Assembly: GCF_015070875.1 (NCBI RefSeq)
Contig: NZ_JADDIV010000001.1
Span: 589,144-653,143 of the forward strand
Length of the DNA stretch: 64,000 nucleotides
From: Ramlibacter pallidus
Lineage (GTDB): Bacteria > Pseudomonadota > Gammaproteobacteria > Burkholderiales > Burkholderiaceae_C
Direction of reading: 5' to 3'
A program made the position numbers and the translations under genes. Numbering within the stretch: the first letter of the stretch is position 1; each line of letters begins with the position of its first letter. Of this stretch, positions 45,574 to 53,869 are shown piece after piece. Under the pieces are notes generated by a model. That model had not been told where the DNA came from, searched no databases, and worked only from the letters and a program-made list of their open reading frames with translations.

Positions 45574-46998
45574 ATGGCTGAGCCGCTGCATGAACTTTCG
45601 GCTCCCACGCTCGTAGGGCTGTACCGCCGGCGCGAAGTGTCGCCGGTGGAGGTGGCGCGCAGCGTGCTGGGGCACGTGGAGCGCTGGGAGCAGTACGTCC
45701 ACGCGCTGTACCTGCTGCGGCCCGACCAGGTGATGCAGCAGGCGCGCGCCAGCGAGGCGCGGTGGCTGCGCGGCGAGCCGCAGGGCCTGATCGACGGCGT
45801 GCCCGTCACGATCAAGGACAACATCGCCACGAAGGGCGACCCGACCCCGCTGGGCACCGCCGCCACCGAGCTCGTCCCGGCCACGGCCGATGCGCCGCCG
45901 GCGGCGCGCGTGCGCGAGCATGGCGGCGTGGTGCTCGCCAAGACCACCATGCCGGACTACGGCATGCTGTCTTCGGGACTCTCCAGCTTCCACAAGCTTT
46001 CGCGCAACCCGTGGGACCTGGCGAAGACCCCCGGGGGCTCCAGCGCCGGCGCCGGCTCGGCCGCCGCGGCCGGCTACGGCCCGCTGCACATCGGCACCGA
46101 CATCGGCGGCTCGCTGCGGCTGCCGGCCGGCTGGTGCGGGATCTTCACGCTCAAGCCCAGCCTCGGGCGCGTCCCGATCGACCCGCCCTACATCGGCCGC
46201 GCGGCCGGGCCGATGACGCGGACGGTCGAAGACGCCGCGCTCTTCATGCAGGTGCTCTCCGGCGCCGACGACCGCGACAGCATGAGCCTGCCGCCGCAGG
46301 ACATCGCGTGGTCGGCCTTCGACCGGGGCGCGGAGAAGCTGCGCGGCCTGCGCATCGGCCTGCTGCTCGAAGCCGGCTGCGGGCTGGCCGTGGAGCCCGA
46401 GGTGCGTGCCGCCATCGAGCGCGCGGCGATGATCCTCGAGCGCGCGGGCGCGGTGGTCGCGCCGCTGAAGCCCTTCATGACGCAGGGCATGCTGGACGGC
46501 ATGGACCACTTCTGGCGCATGCGCTCGCACGTCGACATGCGGACGCTGGCACCCGAGGTGAAGGCGCGCGTGCTGCCCTACATCCAGCAGTGGGCGGACA
46601 GCGCCGCCGGCATGACCGGCGAGGCGGTGTACCGCGCGTTCCACCAGTTCCACCTGACGCGCGTGGCCGCGGTGAACGCCTGCCGCCCCTTCGACTACGT
46701 GGTCTCGCCGGTCTCGCCGGTGCCGGCGCCGGCGGCGGAGCTGCCGTCGGCGACCAACGACCCGCTGCGGCCGCTGGAGCACATCGGCTTCACCGTGCCC
46801 TTCAACATGTCGGAGCAGCCGGCCGCGTCGATCAACTGCGGCTACACGTCCGGCGGCCTGCCCATCGGCCTGCAGATCGTGGGCAAGCGCTTCGACGACC
46901 TGGGCGTGCTGCAGGTGGCGCGCGCCTTCGAGATCGTGCGGGAGCCGCAGCGGCCGTGGCCGCTGCCGCCCTCCGAAGCGATCCACCATGTGGACTGA
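45574..46998 (+). CDS. Amidase (amidase signature family)
   Basis: A 474-aa enzyme with the Ser-cisSer-Lys triad: Lys81 (VTIKDNIATKG), the Gly/Ser-rich loop KTPGGSSAGAGSA with cis-Ser about 156, and nucleophile Ser180 in GTDIGGSLRLPA. It hydrolyses an amide or aryl-amide bond in the cytosol. It starts 6 bp after the binding-protein gene and overlaps the next gene by 11 bp, tying it to the importer. It could cleave the imported substrate. Confidence 0.92.
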   Translation: MAEPLHELSAPTLVGLYRRREVSPVEVARSVLGHVERWEQYVHALYLLRPDQVMQQARASEARWLRGEPQGLIDGVPVTIKDNIATKGDPTPLGTAATELVPATADAPPAARVREHGGVVLAKTTMPDYGMLSSGLSSFHKLSRNPWDLAKTPGGSSAGAGSAAAAGYGPLHIGTDIGGSLRLPAGWCGIFTLKPSLGRVPIDPPYIGRAAGPMTRTVEDAALFMQVLSGADDRDSMSLPPQDIAWSAFDRGAEKLRGLRIGLLLEAGCGLAVEPEVRAAIERAAMILERAGAVVAPLKPFMTQGMLDGMDHFWRMRSHVDMRTLAPEVKARVLPYIQQWADSAAGMTGEAVYRAFHQFHLTRVAAVNACRPFDYVVSPVSPVPAPAAELPSATNDPLRPLEHIGFTVPFNMSEQPAASINCGYTSGGLPIGLQIVGKRFDDLGVLQVARAFEIVREPQRPWPLPPSEAIHHVD

Positions 46999-48325
46999 CG
47001 CCCTCGGCCATCCCGTCACGCTGGACAGCGAGGCCAGCCTCGGCCCGCTGAACGATTTCGTCGAGGGCTTCATCGCCAGCGAGGCGCGGGCCGCCAACAT
47101 CCTGCAGGCGCAGGAGGACGCGAGCCCCATCGTGCAGGCGTACTGCGCCGCGCTGCACATGTTCGCGGAGACGGGGGACGCGCCCGACAACGCCCGGCCG
47201 TTCCTGCGGCGGGCGCAGGCCGGTGCCGCCCGTGCCACGCCGCGAGAGCAGCTCTTCATCGCCGCTGTCGCCGCCTGGATCGACGGCGAGACCGGCCGCG
47301 CGGTCACGCTGCTGGAGGAGCAGGCCCGCCTCTTTCCACGCGACCTCGCGTCGCTCAAGCTCGCGCAGTACCACCTGTTCAACCGCGGCGACTCGCCCGG
47401 CATGCTGCGCGTGGCGCTGCATGCGCTGCCCGCCGCTGCCGACGTGCCTTACCTGCACGGCATGCTGGCTTTCGCGTGGGAGCAGTGCCACTTCCTGCCG
47501 CAGGCCGAAGCGGCCGCCCGCCGGGCCATCGCGCTGCGGCGCAAGGAGCCGTGGGCCCACCACGCACTGGCGCACGTGATGCTGACGCAGGGACGGCTCG
47601 CCGAGGGCCATGCCTTCCTGCAGGACGTCAGCGCGACCTGGACCGGCCTCAACTCCTTCATGGTCACGCACAACTGGTGGCACCAGGCGCTGTTCGCGCT
47701 GGACCTGGACCGCGCCGACGAAGTGCTGGCCCTCTACGACCACCACGTCTGGACCGAAGCCAGGGACTACAGCCAGGACCAGATCAACGCCGTGTCGCTG
47801 CTGGCCCGCGCGGAGCTCGCCGGCATCGACGTCGGCACCCGGTGGGATGACCTTGGCGGCTTCCTCGCGCGGCGCGGGCACGACCACGTGCTGCCGTTCC
47901 TGGACCTGCAGTACCTGTACGGGCTGGCGCGCTCCGGCCGCGTGGACGCGGCCCGGGCGCTGCTGGCCTCGATCGAACGGCACGCCTTGCAGCGCGAGGG
48001 CGCGGAAGCGGTGATGTGGCAGCGCGTGTGCGTGCCCGCGGCAGTCGGCCTGCTGGCGCACGCCACGCAGGACTGGAAGACGGCGGTCGAGGCGCTCGGC
48101 CACGCCCTGCCGCGCCTGGTGGAGATCGGCGGCAGCCACGCCCAGCGCGACCTCTTCGCGCAGGTGCATCTCGATGCCATGGTCCGCAGCGGCCACCTGG
48201 CCGGCGCACAGAACCTGCTGCAGCCGCTGGTGAACGCGCAACCCGAGTCGCGGCGCCTGAAGCGCCAGGCCACGAAGCTCTACGCGGCCCTGGGCTTGCC
48301 TTCGGTCTCCAGCAGCTTCTGCTGA
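46988..48325 (+). CDS. TTC38-like tetratricopeptide repeat protein
   Basis: A 445-aa soluble TPR protein. It resembles the TTC38 family (also in animals) with WAHHALAHVMLTQGRLAEG, a conserved HNWWHQALFALDL and LLALYDHHVW-like VLALYDHHVW. The start overlaps the amidase gene by 11 bp, so it belongs to the importer/amidase operon. The biochemical function of TTC38 proteins is not established. The gene's last 46 bp overlap the convergent phosphatase gene. Confidence 0.82.
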   Translation: MWTDALGHPVTLDSEASLGPLNDFVEGFIASEARAANILQAQEDASPIVQAYCAALHMFAETGDAPDNARPFLRRAQAGAARATPREQLFIAAVAAWIDGETGRAVTLLEEQARLFPRDLASLKLAQYHLFNRGDSPGMLRVALHALPAAADVPYLHGMLAFAWEQCHFLPQAEAAARRAIALRRKEPWAHHALAHVMLTQGRLAEGHAFLQDVSATWTGLNSFMVTHNWWHQALFALDLDRADEVLALYDHHVWTEARDYSQDQINAVSLLARAELAGIDVGTRWDDLGGFLARRGHDHVLPFLDLQYLYGLARSGRVDAARALLASIERHALQREGAEAVMWQRVCVPAAVGLLAHATQDWKTAVEALGHALPRLVEIGGSHAQRDLFAQVHLDAMVRSGHLAGAQNLLQPLVNAQPESRRLKRQATKLYAALGLPSVSSSFC

Positions 48326-48954
48326 TCGTAGACCGGCTGCGGCGGCAGGTCTTCCAGGTGCCGCGTGTCGGCCCAGGACAGGATGTCGATGCCGCCCTGG
48401 CGCACCTTGATCCGGTTGAAGCCCGCGTTGGGGATCTCGCTCTGGCGCGGCCCGTCCAGGCCCAGCGAGCGCGCGGTGCGGTAGATCATGTCCAGGACGC
48501 CGCCGTGGGTGACGACCACGACCGTCTGCCGCGGGTGCGAAGCGCAGACGCGGTACACCGCCTCCATCACGCGCGCGTGGAACATGCGGGTGGACTCGCC
48601 CTCCGGCATGGCGAAGTCCTGCTCGAAGCGCATCCAGCCCGCCCATGCGTCCGGCAGCTCGCGCTTGATGTCGTCGACGCGCATGCCGTCGACGCGGCCG
48701 AAATGCTGCTCCCGCAGGCCGGTCTCCGCCACGGCCGGCAGCGACAGCGTGCCGGCGATGGGCTCGGCGGTCTGCTGCGCGCGCAGCAGGTCGCTGGCAT
48801 AGACGGCATCGGCCTTCTCGCCGGCCATGCGGGCGGCCAGGCGGCGCGCCTGCTCGAGCCCGATCGCGTTCAGCGACACGTTCACATGCCCCTGGAAGCG
48901 GAGCTCCCGGTTCATGTCCGTCTCGCCGTGGCGGATCAACACCAGCTCGGTCAT
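48280..48954 (-). CDS. Histidine phosphatase family protein (phosphoglycerate mutase-like)
   Basis: A 224-aa protein with the RHG motif (8-10; His9 is phosphorylated), LRFQGHVNVSLNAIG, the second catalytic block REQHFGRVDGM and His in VVVVTHGGVLDM. Cobalamin-pathway CobC-like or general phosphatase roles are possible, but no cob genes are nearby. The C-terminal tail overlaps the TTC38-like gene on the other strand. A GATAAT -10 lies at 48983-48978 with a GGAGGAAGG ribosome site. Confidence 0.9.
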   Translation of the reverse strand: MTELVLIRHGETDMNRELRFQGHVNVSLNAIGLEQARRLAARMAGEKADAVYASDLLRAQQTAEPIAGTLSLPAVAETGLREQHFGRVDGMRVDDIKRELPDAWAGWMRFEQDFAMPEGESTRMFHARVMEAVYRVCASHPRQTVVVVTHGGVLDMIYRTARSLGLDGPRQSEIPNAGFNRIKVRQGGIDILSWADTRHLEDLPPQPVYDQQKLLETEGKPRAA

Positions 48955-49042
48955 CGCTGCACCTTCCTCCTGCCACGATTATCCCGGCGGCCGCGCGGTG
49001 CAGAATGCCTGCCTCACCGTCCACCGCGACTTATTCCCAGCC

Positions 49043-49732
49043 ATGCCTTCCCTGATCCTGGTTCCGGGGCTTGCCGGCAACAGTGCCATGTGGCGGGCGC
49101 AGCTCGCAGCATTGGCCGACTGGCGGCCGCAGGTGACCGACGTGCCGTCGCGCGCCGGCAGCATCGAGGCCATGGCCGCCCTGCTGCTGCAGGAACATCC
49201 CGGCCGGCTGGTGCTCTGCGGCGCCTCGATGGGCGGGATGGTCGCGATGGAAGCGGCGCGCCAGGCGCCGGAGCGCATCGCGGGGCTGGCCCTCCTCGGC
49301 ACCGATGCGCGAGCCGATTCCCCCGAAATGATCGCCATCCGCACTGGCGCCATCGAGCTGTTCGCGCAGGGCCGCGCCCGCGAGGTGATCGAACCGAACA
49401 TCGGCATGGCCTTCCACCCGGACAACGCGGCGGCCCTGAGCCAGGACTACCTGGACTTCGTGCTGGGGGCCGGCACGGAACAACTGATCGCGCAGAACCG
49501 GGCCGTCATCGCGCGCCCCGATGCGCGCGAGCACCTGCCGCAGGTGCGCTGCCCCGTGCTGGTGATGTGCGGCGACGCCGACCGGCTGACGCCACCCGAG
49601 CGCTCGCGCGAGATCGCGGCGCTGGTGCCGCACGCAAGGCTGGTGATGGTGCCCCGCTGCGGGCACATGCTCACGATGGAGCGCCCGGAGCAGGTGAACG
49701 CGGAACTGGCGCGCTGGCTGCAGTCCCTCTAG
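49043..49732 (+). CDS. Alpha/beta-fold hydrolase
   Basis: A 229-aa hydrolase. LVPGLAGNSAMWRAQ is the oxyanion strand, GASMGG holds nucleophile Ser62, VMCGDADRLTPPE holds the Asp, and CGHMLTMERPEQV holds His. The size and motifs fit small esterases/lipases of the BioH-like type. It is separate from the neighbours (divergent from the phosphatase, convergent with coaD, 3 bp apart). The substrate is unknown. Confidence 0.9.
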   Translation: MPSLILVPGLAGNSAMWRAQLAALADWRPQVTDVPSRAGSIEAMAALLLQEHPGRLVLCGASMGGMVAMEAARQAPERIAGLALLGTDARADSPEMIAIRTGAIELFAQGRAREVIEPNIGMAFHPDNAAALSQDYLDFVLGAGTEQLIAQNRAVIARPDAREHLPQVRCPVLVMCGDADRLTPPERSREIAALVPHARLVMVPRCGHMLTMERPEQVNAELARWLQSL

Positions 49733-49735
49733 GGC

Positions 49736-50236
49736 TCACTCGCGCCCGAGGCTGCGCACCTTCTCGATCAGGCGCTGCTGCACGCTGGGCGACACGAACT
49801 GGTGCACCTCGCCGCCGAGCACCGCGATCTCGCGCACGAAGGTGCTGCTGATGAACTGGTACTTGTCGCTGGGCGTGAGGAAGACCGTCTCGACCTGCGG
49901 CATCAGGTGCCGGTTCATGCCGGCCAGCTGGAATTCGTAGTCGAAGTCGGTGACGGCGCGCACGCCGCGCACCATCGCCTTGCCGCCGCGCTCCACCACG
50001 AAGTCGCGCACCAGGCCGCTGAAGCTCTCCACCTGGACCTGCGGATACGCGGCCAGCGCCTCGCGCGCCATCTCCACGCGTTCCTGCATCGTGAACAGCG
50101 ACTTCTTGTGGTGGCCCGCCGCCACGGCGACGATCAGCCGGTCGAACAGCTGGCAGGCGCGCCGCACCACGTCCTCGTGCCCCAAGGTCATCGGGTCGAA
50201 GGTGCCGGGATACACGGCGAGGACGTGGTTGGCCAT
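49736..50236 (-). CDS. coaD: Phosphopantetheine adenylyltransferase
   Basis: A 166-aa PPAT, the penultimate enzyme of CoA synthesis. GTFDPMTLGH (11-20) is the nucleotidyltransferase motif with catalytic His20, VVERGGKAMVRGVRAVTDFDYEFQLAGMNR binds phosphopantetheine, and SDKYQFISSTFVRE is the ISSTxxR motif. A GAGGAG site precedes ATG 50236. A minus-strand CATAAT (50285-50280) at the rsmD stop is a possible own promoter. Confidence 0.97.
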   Translation of the reverse strand: MANHVLAVYPGTFDPMTLGHEDVVRRACQLFDRLIVAVAAGHHKKSLFTMQERVEMAREALAAYPQVQVESFSGLVRDFVVERGGKAMVRGVRAVTDFDYEFQLAGMNRHLMPQVETVFLTPSDKYQFISSTFVREIAVLGGEVHQFVSPSVQQRLIEKVRSLGRE

Positions 50237-50280
50237 GAAGACTCCTCAACGACCGGGTGGCAGCGGATTGCTGCGGCGCA

Positions 50281-50868
50281 TTATGCAGTGCGGCGCAGCA
50301 GGTGCCCGTGGACCGCGCCGGCCTTCATGTGGCGCACCGGTTCCAGGCCGTGGCGGGCCAGCGCGTCCCCGTCCCAGGCCGTCGGCGCCTCGAGGTAGAC
50401 GAGCCCCTGCTCGCGCACCGCGGGCCGCGCCGCGGCCAGGGCCTTGTCGAACAGGTCGGCGTCGAACGGCGGGTCGAGGAAAACCAGGTCGACGCTCGCC
50501 GCCGGCAGCCCCGCCAGCACGCTCAGCGCGTTGCCCCGCTGCACCCGCACGTTCGCGGCCTGCAGCTTCTGGACGATGGCGCGCAGCTGGTCGACCAGGC
50601 TGCCCTCGGCCTCCACCAGCAGCACGTCGGCCGCGCCGCGCGAAGCGGCTTCCAGCCCGAGCGCGCCGGTGCCGGCGAAAGCGTCCACGCAGCGCCAGCC
50701 CGTGAGGTCCTGCCCCAGCCAGTTGAAGAGGGTTTCGCGCACGCGGTCCGGCGTCGGGCGCAGCCCGGGACGGTCGGCGACGGGAAGCGGCGTGCGTTTC
50801 CAGTGGCCGCCGATGATGCGCACCTGGTGCGGCAGGCTGCGGCGGGCGGGCGGGGAAGGTCGCGGCAT
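50281..50868 (-). CDS. rsmD: 16S rRNA (guanine(966)-N(2))-methyltransferase RsmD
   Basis: A 195-aa methyltransferase. RIIGGHWKRTPLPV is the N-terminal RNA-binding block, DAFAGTGALGLEAASRG the SAM motif, and FLDPPF the catalytic DPPF motif. It precedes coaD on the same strand, the usual order. The N-terminal 12 residues (PRPSPPARRSLP) are poorly conserved, and a later start cannot be excluded. Confidence 0.95.
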   Translation of the reverse strand: MPRPSPPARRSLPHQVRIIGGHWKRTPLPVADRPGLRPTPDRVRETLFNWLGQDLTGWRCVDAFAGTGALGLEAASRGAADVLLVEAEGSLVDQLRAIVQKLQAANVRVQRGNALSVLAGLPAASVDLVFLDPPFDADLFDKALAAARPAVREQGLVYLEAPTAWDGDALARHGLEPVRHMKAGAVHGHLLRRTA

Positions 50869-50894
50869 CGGGCGAGCTTACCCGCAGGCAGGCC

Positions 50895-50927
50895 AAAAAA
50901 ATGGGACGCGGCCTGGGGCCGCGTCCC
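50895..50927 (-). terminator. Strong rho-independent terminator, minus strand
   Basis: A perfect 11-bp stem GGGACGCGGCC/GGCCGCGTCCC with a 3-nt loop, followed on the minus strand by A and seven T residues. It lies between the M16 pair and rsmD. It ends either the M16 transcript or a short transcript starting in the gap (see ncRNA entry). Confidence 0.85.
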
Positions 50928-50976
50928 GAGTCTCTCCCTGTGAACCTTGGCTGGCCCTGCGATGCGTGACAGCTCC
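50895..50976 (-). ncRNA. Candidate small RNA of about 80 nt
   Basis: A plausible minus-strand promoter, -35 TTGCCA (51011-51006) and -10 AACAAT (50987-50982), with an 18-bp spacer, lies in the 189-bp gap after the M16 gene. From the predicted start near 50976 about 80 nt lead to a strong terminator. No ORF of note lies inside. A 20-bp palindrome sits just upstream of the -35 box. The alternative is that this is simply the 3' UTR and terminator of the M16 operon. Confidence 0.35.
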
Positions 50977-51018
50977 AGTGCATTGTTCCGCCGCGCGCGC
51001 CGCGCTGGCAACAGGGCC

Positions 51019-51038
51019 CCCTGTCAACGTTGACAGGG
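51019..51038. promoter_or_regulatory. 20-bp perfect palindrome, possible operator
   Basis: CCCTGTCAACGTTGACAGGG reads the same on both strands. It overlaps a second palindrome, ACAGGG-CC-CCCTGT (51011-51024). It has no T run. The size fits a TetR- or LacI-type operator, and it sits upstream of the putative minus-strand sRNA promoter. Confidence 0.4.
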
Positions 51039-51057
51039 TGGGAGCGGTTTGCGCCCC

Positions 51058-52413
51058 TTACTGTCGGGCCGTCGCCACGTCGCCGCCGACGACGACGGTC
51101 ACCATCCGGTCCGGCTGGACCTTGCGGGCGAAGGCGGCCTTCACGTCGGCGGCCGTCACCTTCTTCACCTGCTCGGTCCAGGTGTCCAGGTAATCCAGCG
51201 GCAGGTCGTAGAGCGCAATGCCGGCCAGGTTGTCCAGCAGCTTGCGGTTGCTGTCCAGGCGCAGCGCGAAGCCGCCGATCATGAAGTCCTTGGCCGCCTT
51301 CAGCTCGGTGTCGGTCGGGCCTTCGGCGACGAAGCGGCGCACCACGTCGCGCGACACCTGCACGGCCTGCGCCGCCTGGTCCGGCCGCGTCTGCAGGCCC
51401 AAGGTGAAGGCGCCGTTGTGCAGCCCCGGCGAGAAGTAGCTGTAGACGCTGTAGCTCAGGCCGCGCTTGTGCCGCACCTCCTCCACCAGCCGGGACACGA
51501 AGCCGCCGCCGCCCAGGATGTAGTTGCCCACCAGCAGCGGGAAGTAGTCGGGGTCCAGCCGCTTGTAGCCCGGCTGGCCGATCAGCACGTGCGCCTGCGC
51601 GGAGGCGAATGGGATGCTGCGCTCCACCGGCGCCGCGAGCGGCGCCACGTCGGGCACGGCGGGCAGCGGCTCGCAGGTGCCGGCGGGCAGGCGCGCGAGC
51701 AGGCTGGCGACGATCTGGTCCGCCTGCGCGCGGGTCACCGCCCCGACGACGCTCGCCTTCGCGCGGCAGGCGCGCACGTACTGGCGGTGGTAGTCGCGCA
51801 TGTCCTGCACGCTCAGGCGGCCCAGCGTTTCCTCGGTGTTCTCATAGCCATACGGATGCGTGCCGTACACGGCCTGGCTGTACGCGCGGCCGGCGATGGT
51901 GCCGGGACGCGTGTTGGCTTCGCGGATCGACGCGATCATCCGCTGGCGGTCACGCTGCCACACGGTGTCGGGGAACGATGGTTCGCCCAGCACCCGCGCG
52001 GCCAGCTGCACCGCCCGCGGCAGCAGGTCGGGAGAGGTCAGCGAGCGCAGCGTGAAGCTCATGCGGTCGGCGCCGGCGCTGCCGCCGAAGCCGGCGCCGA
52101 GGTCGGCCCAGGCCTCGCCCAGCTGGTTCTCGTCGAGGGCCGGCAGGCCGTCGCGGGCCTCGACGCCGCTGCCGGTCATGCTGGCCGCGATCGGCGCCAG
52201 ACCTTGCTTGCCGGGCGGGCTGCGCCGGTCGCCGGCATCGAAGTCCAGTTGCACGTCGACGATGGGCAGGCCCGGGGCTTCGATCAGCCAGACCTGCGCC
52301 CCGCTCGCCTGCTGCCACTTCTGGATCGGCAGGGCGGCCTGGGCCGGGAGGACGAACGCGCACAGGAGCGCGGCCACGGAGGCCGCGCGCGCGAGGTGAT
52401 GCTGCAGACGCAT
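51058..52413 (-). CDS. M16-family peptidase-like protein, inactive subunit type
   Basis: A 451-aa exported protein (signal peptide about 1-26, cleavage after AQA) with two M16 halves. The HxxEH zinc motif is missing: the corresponding region reads GDRRSPPGKQGLAPIAASM. The R/Y pair region (EEVRHKRGLSYSVYSYF) of the C-terminal half is present. This fits the non-catalytic partner of a heterodimeric M16B peptidase, the partner being the next gene upstream (52425). It ends in the gap that holds a palindrome and a terminator. Confidence 0.92.
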   Translation of the reverse strand: MRLQHHLARAASVAALLCAFVLPAQAALPIQKWQQASGAQVWLIEAPGLPIVDVQLDFDAGDRRSPPGKQGLAPIAASMTGSGVEARDGLPALDENQLGEAWADLGAGFGGSAGADRMSFTLRSLTSPDLLPRAVQLAARVLGEPSFPDTVWQRDRQRMIASIREANTRPGTIAGRAYSQAVYGTHPYGYENTEETLGRLSVQDMRDYHRQYVRACRAKASVVGAVTRAQADQIVASLLARLPAGTCEPLPAVPDVAPLAAPVERSIPFASAQAHVLIGQPGYKRLDPDYFPLLVGNYILGGGGFVSRLVEEVRHKRGLSYSVYSYFSPGLHNGAFTLGLQTRPDQAAQAVQVSRDVVRRFVAEGPTDTELKAAKDFMIGGFALRLDSNRKLLDNLAGIALYDLPLDYLDTWTEQVKKVTAADVKAAFARKVQPDRMVTVVVGGDVATARQ

Positions 52414-52424
52414 GCGGAATTCCT

Positions 52425-53840
52425 TCAATGGCGGCCGCCGGCGGCGGGCACGCGGGGTTTGCGGTTCGGGTCCAGGGGCAGCGGGCGCAGGATGCCGGCG
52501 GTCATCTGGTCGTCGCCGAAGTAGCGCGCGGCCACCGACCTGACCTGTTCGGCCGTCACCTCGTTCAGGCGCGCCATCAGGCGCTGGTCGGAATCGAGCG
52601 GCAGGCCGAGCACCCAGTACTGGCCGATCTCGCGCGCCTGGCCCATCACCGAGTCGAGCTTGTAGATCTCGCCGGCGGTCCAGCGCGTCTTCACGCGCTG
52701 GAGTTCGGCTTCGCTCACGCCCTCGTCGGCGATGCGCTTGACCTGCGCGCGCAGCGCGGCCTCGAGCTGCTCCGGCGTCTTGCCCGCCGCGGGCACGCCC
52801 GTCAGGGTGAAGAGCTGCGGCCCGCGGCCCCACAGTCCGTTGCCGGCATCCACCCCGTCGGCGACGCGGTCCGGGCCGCGCGTGAGCGCCCGTTCCAGCC
52901 GCGCGCCGTCGTAGCCATCCAGCACGGCGGCCAGCACGGAGAGCGCCAGGGCGTCGTCGTTCTCCGGCGTGCGCTCGAAGGAGCGCAGCGCCGGCACCTT
53001 GAAGGCGAGCGCCACGTACGACTGGTCGGCCGGCGCCTTGAAGTCGACGCGGCGGATGCCCTTCTGCTCCGGTTCCTCGCGCGGCTTGCGCTCGGGCACC
53101 GGGCGCGCGGGGATCGTGCCGTAGTACTTCTGCGCCAGGCGCAGCACCTGCTGCGGGTCGACGTCGCCGGCGACGATCACCGCGGCGTTGGCGGGAACGT
53201 ACCAGCGCCTGTAGAACTCGCGCGCATCGGCCGGCGTCATCGCGTCGAGGTCGCTCATCCAGCCCACGACCGGGCGACGGTACGGAGAGGCCTGGAAGGT
53301 CACGGCACTGAGCTGCTCGAACAGGAGGCCGCGCGGGTTGTCCTCGGTGCGGCTGCGCCGCTCCTCCTTCACCACTTCGAGTTCGCGCTTGAACTCCTCG
53401 TCGGCCCACTGGTTGTGGACGAAGCGGTCGGCCTCCAGCCGCATCACGTCCTCCAGCCGGTTGGCCGGGATCTGCTGGAAGTAGCCGGTGATGTCGCGGG
53501 TGGTGAAGGCGTTCTCGCGGCCGCCGAGGGCCGCGACCACGCGCGAGAACTCGCCCGGCTTCGTGGTTTTCGTGCCCTTGAACAGCATGTGTTCCAGCAC
53601 GTGCGCGACGCCGCTGGTGCCGTCCACTTCGTCCATCGCGCCCACGCGCACGTAGAGCATGTGCACCGCGGTCGGCGCGCGGCGGTCGGGCTTCACGATC
53701 ACCGTCAGGCCGTTGGGCAGCTGGAACTGCTGGGGTTTCTGTTGCGCGGGCGGCGCTCCGGAGAGCTGCCCTTGCGCGGGTGCCAGGAAGACGAAGGAGG
53801 TGGAAAGGAGGAGGAGGAACGAGCGCAGGAGCTGTTTCAT
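52425..53840 (-). CDS. M16-family zinc metallopeptidase (catalytic subunit)
   Basis: A 471-aa exported peptidase (signal peptide about 1-24). The zinc motif is HVLEH (80-84), with the distal Glu in ELEVVKEERRSRTEDNP. It is expected to degrade peptides in the periplasm, together with the inactive partner 11 bp downstream. It is divergent from ftsY with only 29 bp between, so the promoters overlap. Length is typical of bacterial M16B subunits. Confidence 0.95.
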   Translation of the reverse strand: MKQLLRSFLLLLSTSFVFLAPAQGQLSGAPPAQQKPQQFQLPNGLTVIVKPDRRAPTAVHMLYVRVGAMDEVDGTSGVAHVLEHMLFKGTKTTKPGEFSRVVAALGGRENAFTTRDITGYFQQIPANRLEDVMRLEADRFVHNQWADEEFKRELEVVKEERRSRTEDNPRGLLFEQLSAVTFQASPYRRPVVGWMSDLDAMTPADAREFYRRWYVPANAAVIVAGDVDPQQVLRLAQKYYGTIPARPVPERKPREEPEQKGIRRVDFKAPADQSYVALAFKVPALRSFERTPENDDALALSVLAAVLDGYDGARLERALTRGPDRVADGVDAGNGLWGRGPQLFTLTGVPAAGKTPEQLEAALRAQVKRIADEGVSEAELQRVKTRWTAGEIYKLDSVMGQAREIGQYWVLGLPLDSDQRLMARLNEVTAEQVRSVAARYFGDDQMTAGILRPLPLDPNRKPRVPAAGGRH

Positions 53841-53869
53841 AGAATCGTGTGATTCTAGAAACCCCCCTG

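Noticed and set aside
51019-51038. The 20-bp palindrome as a terminator
   Set aside because: No T run follows on either strand, and a much better terminator lies about 100 bp further on the minus strand.
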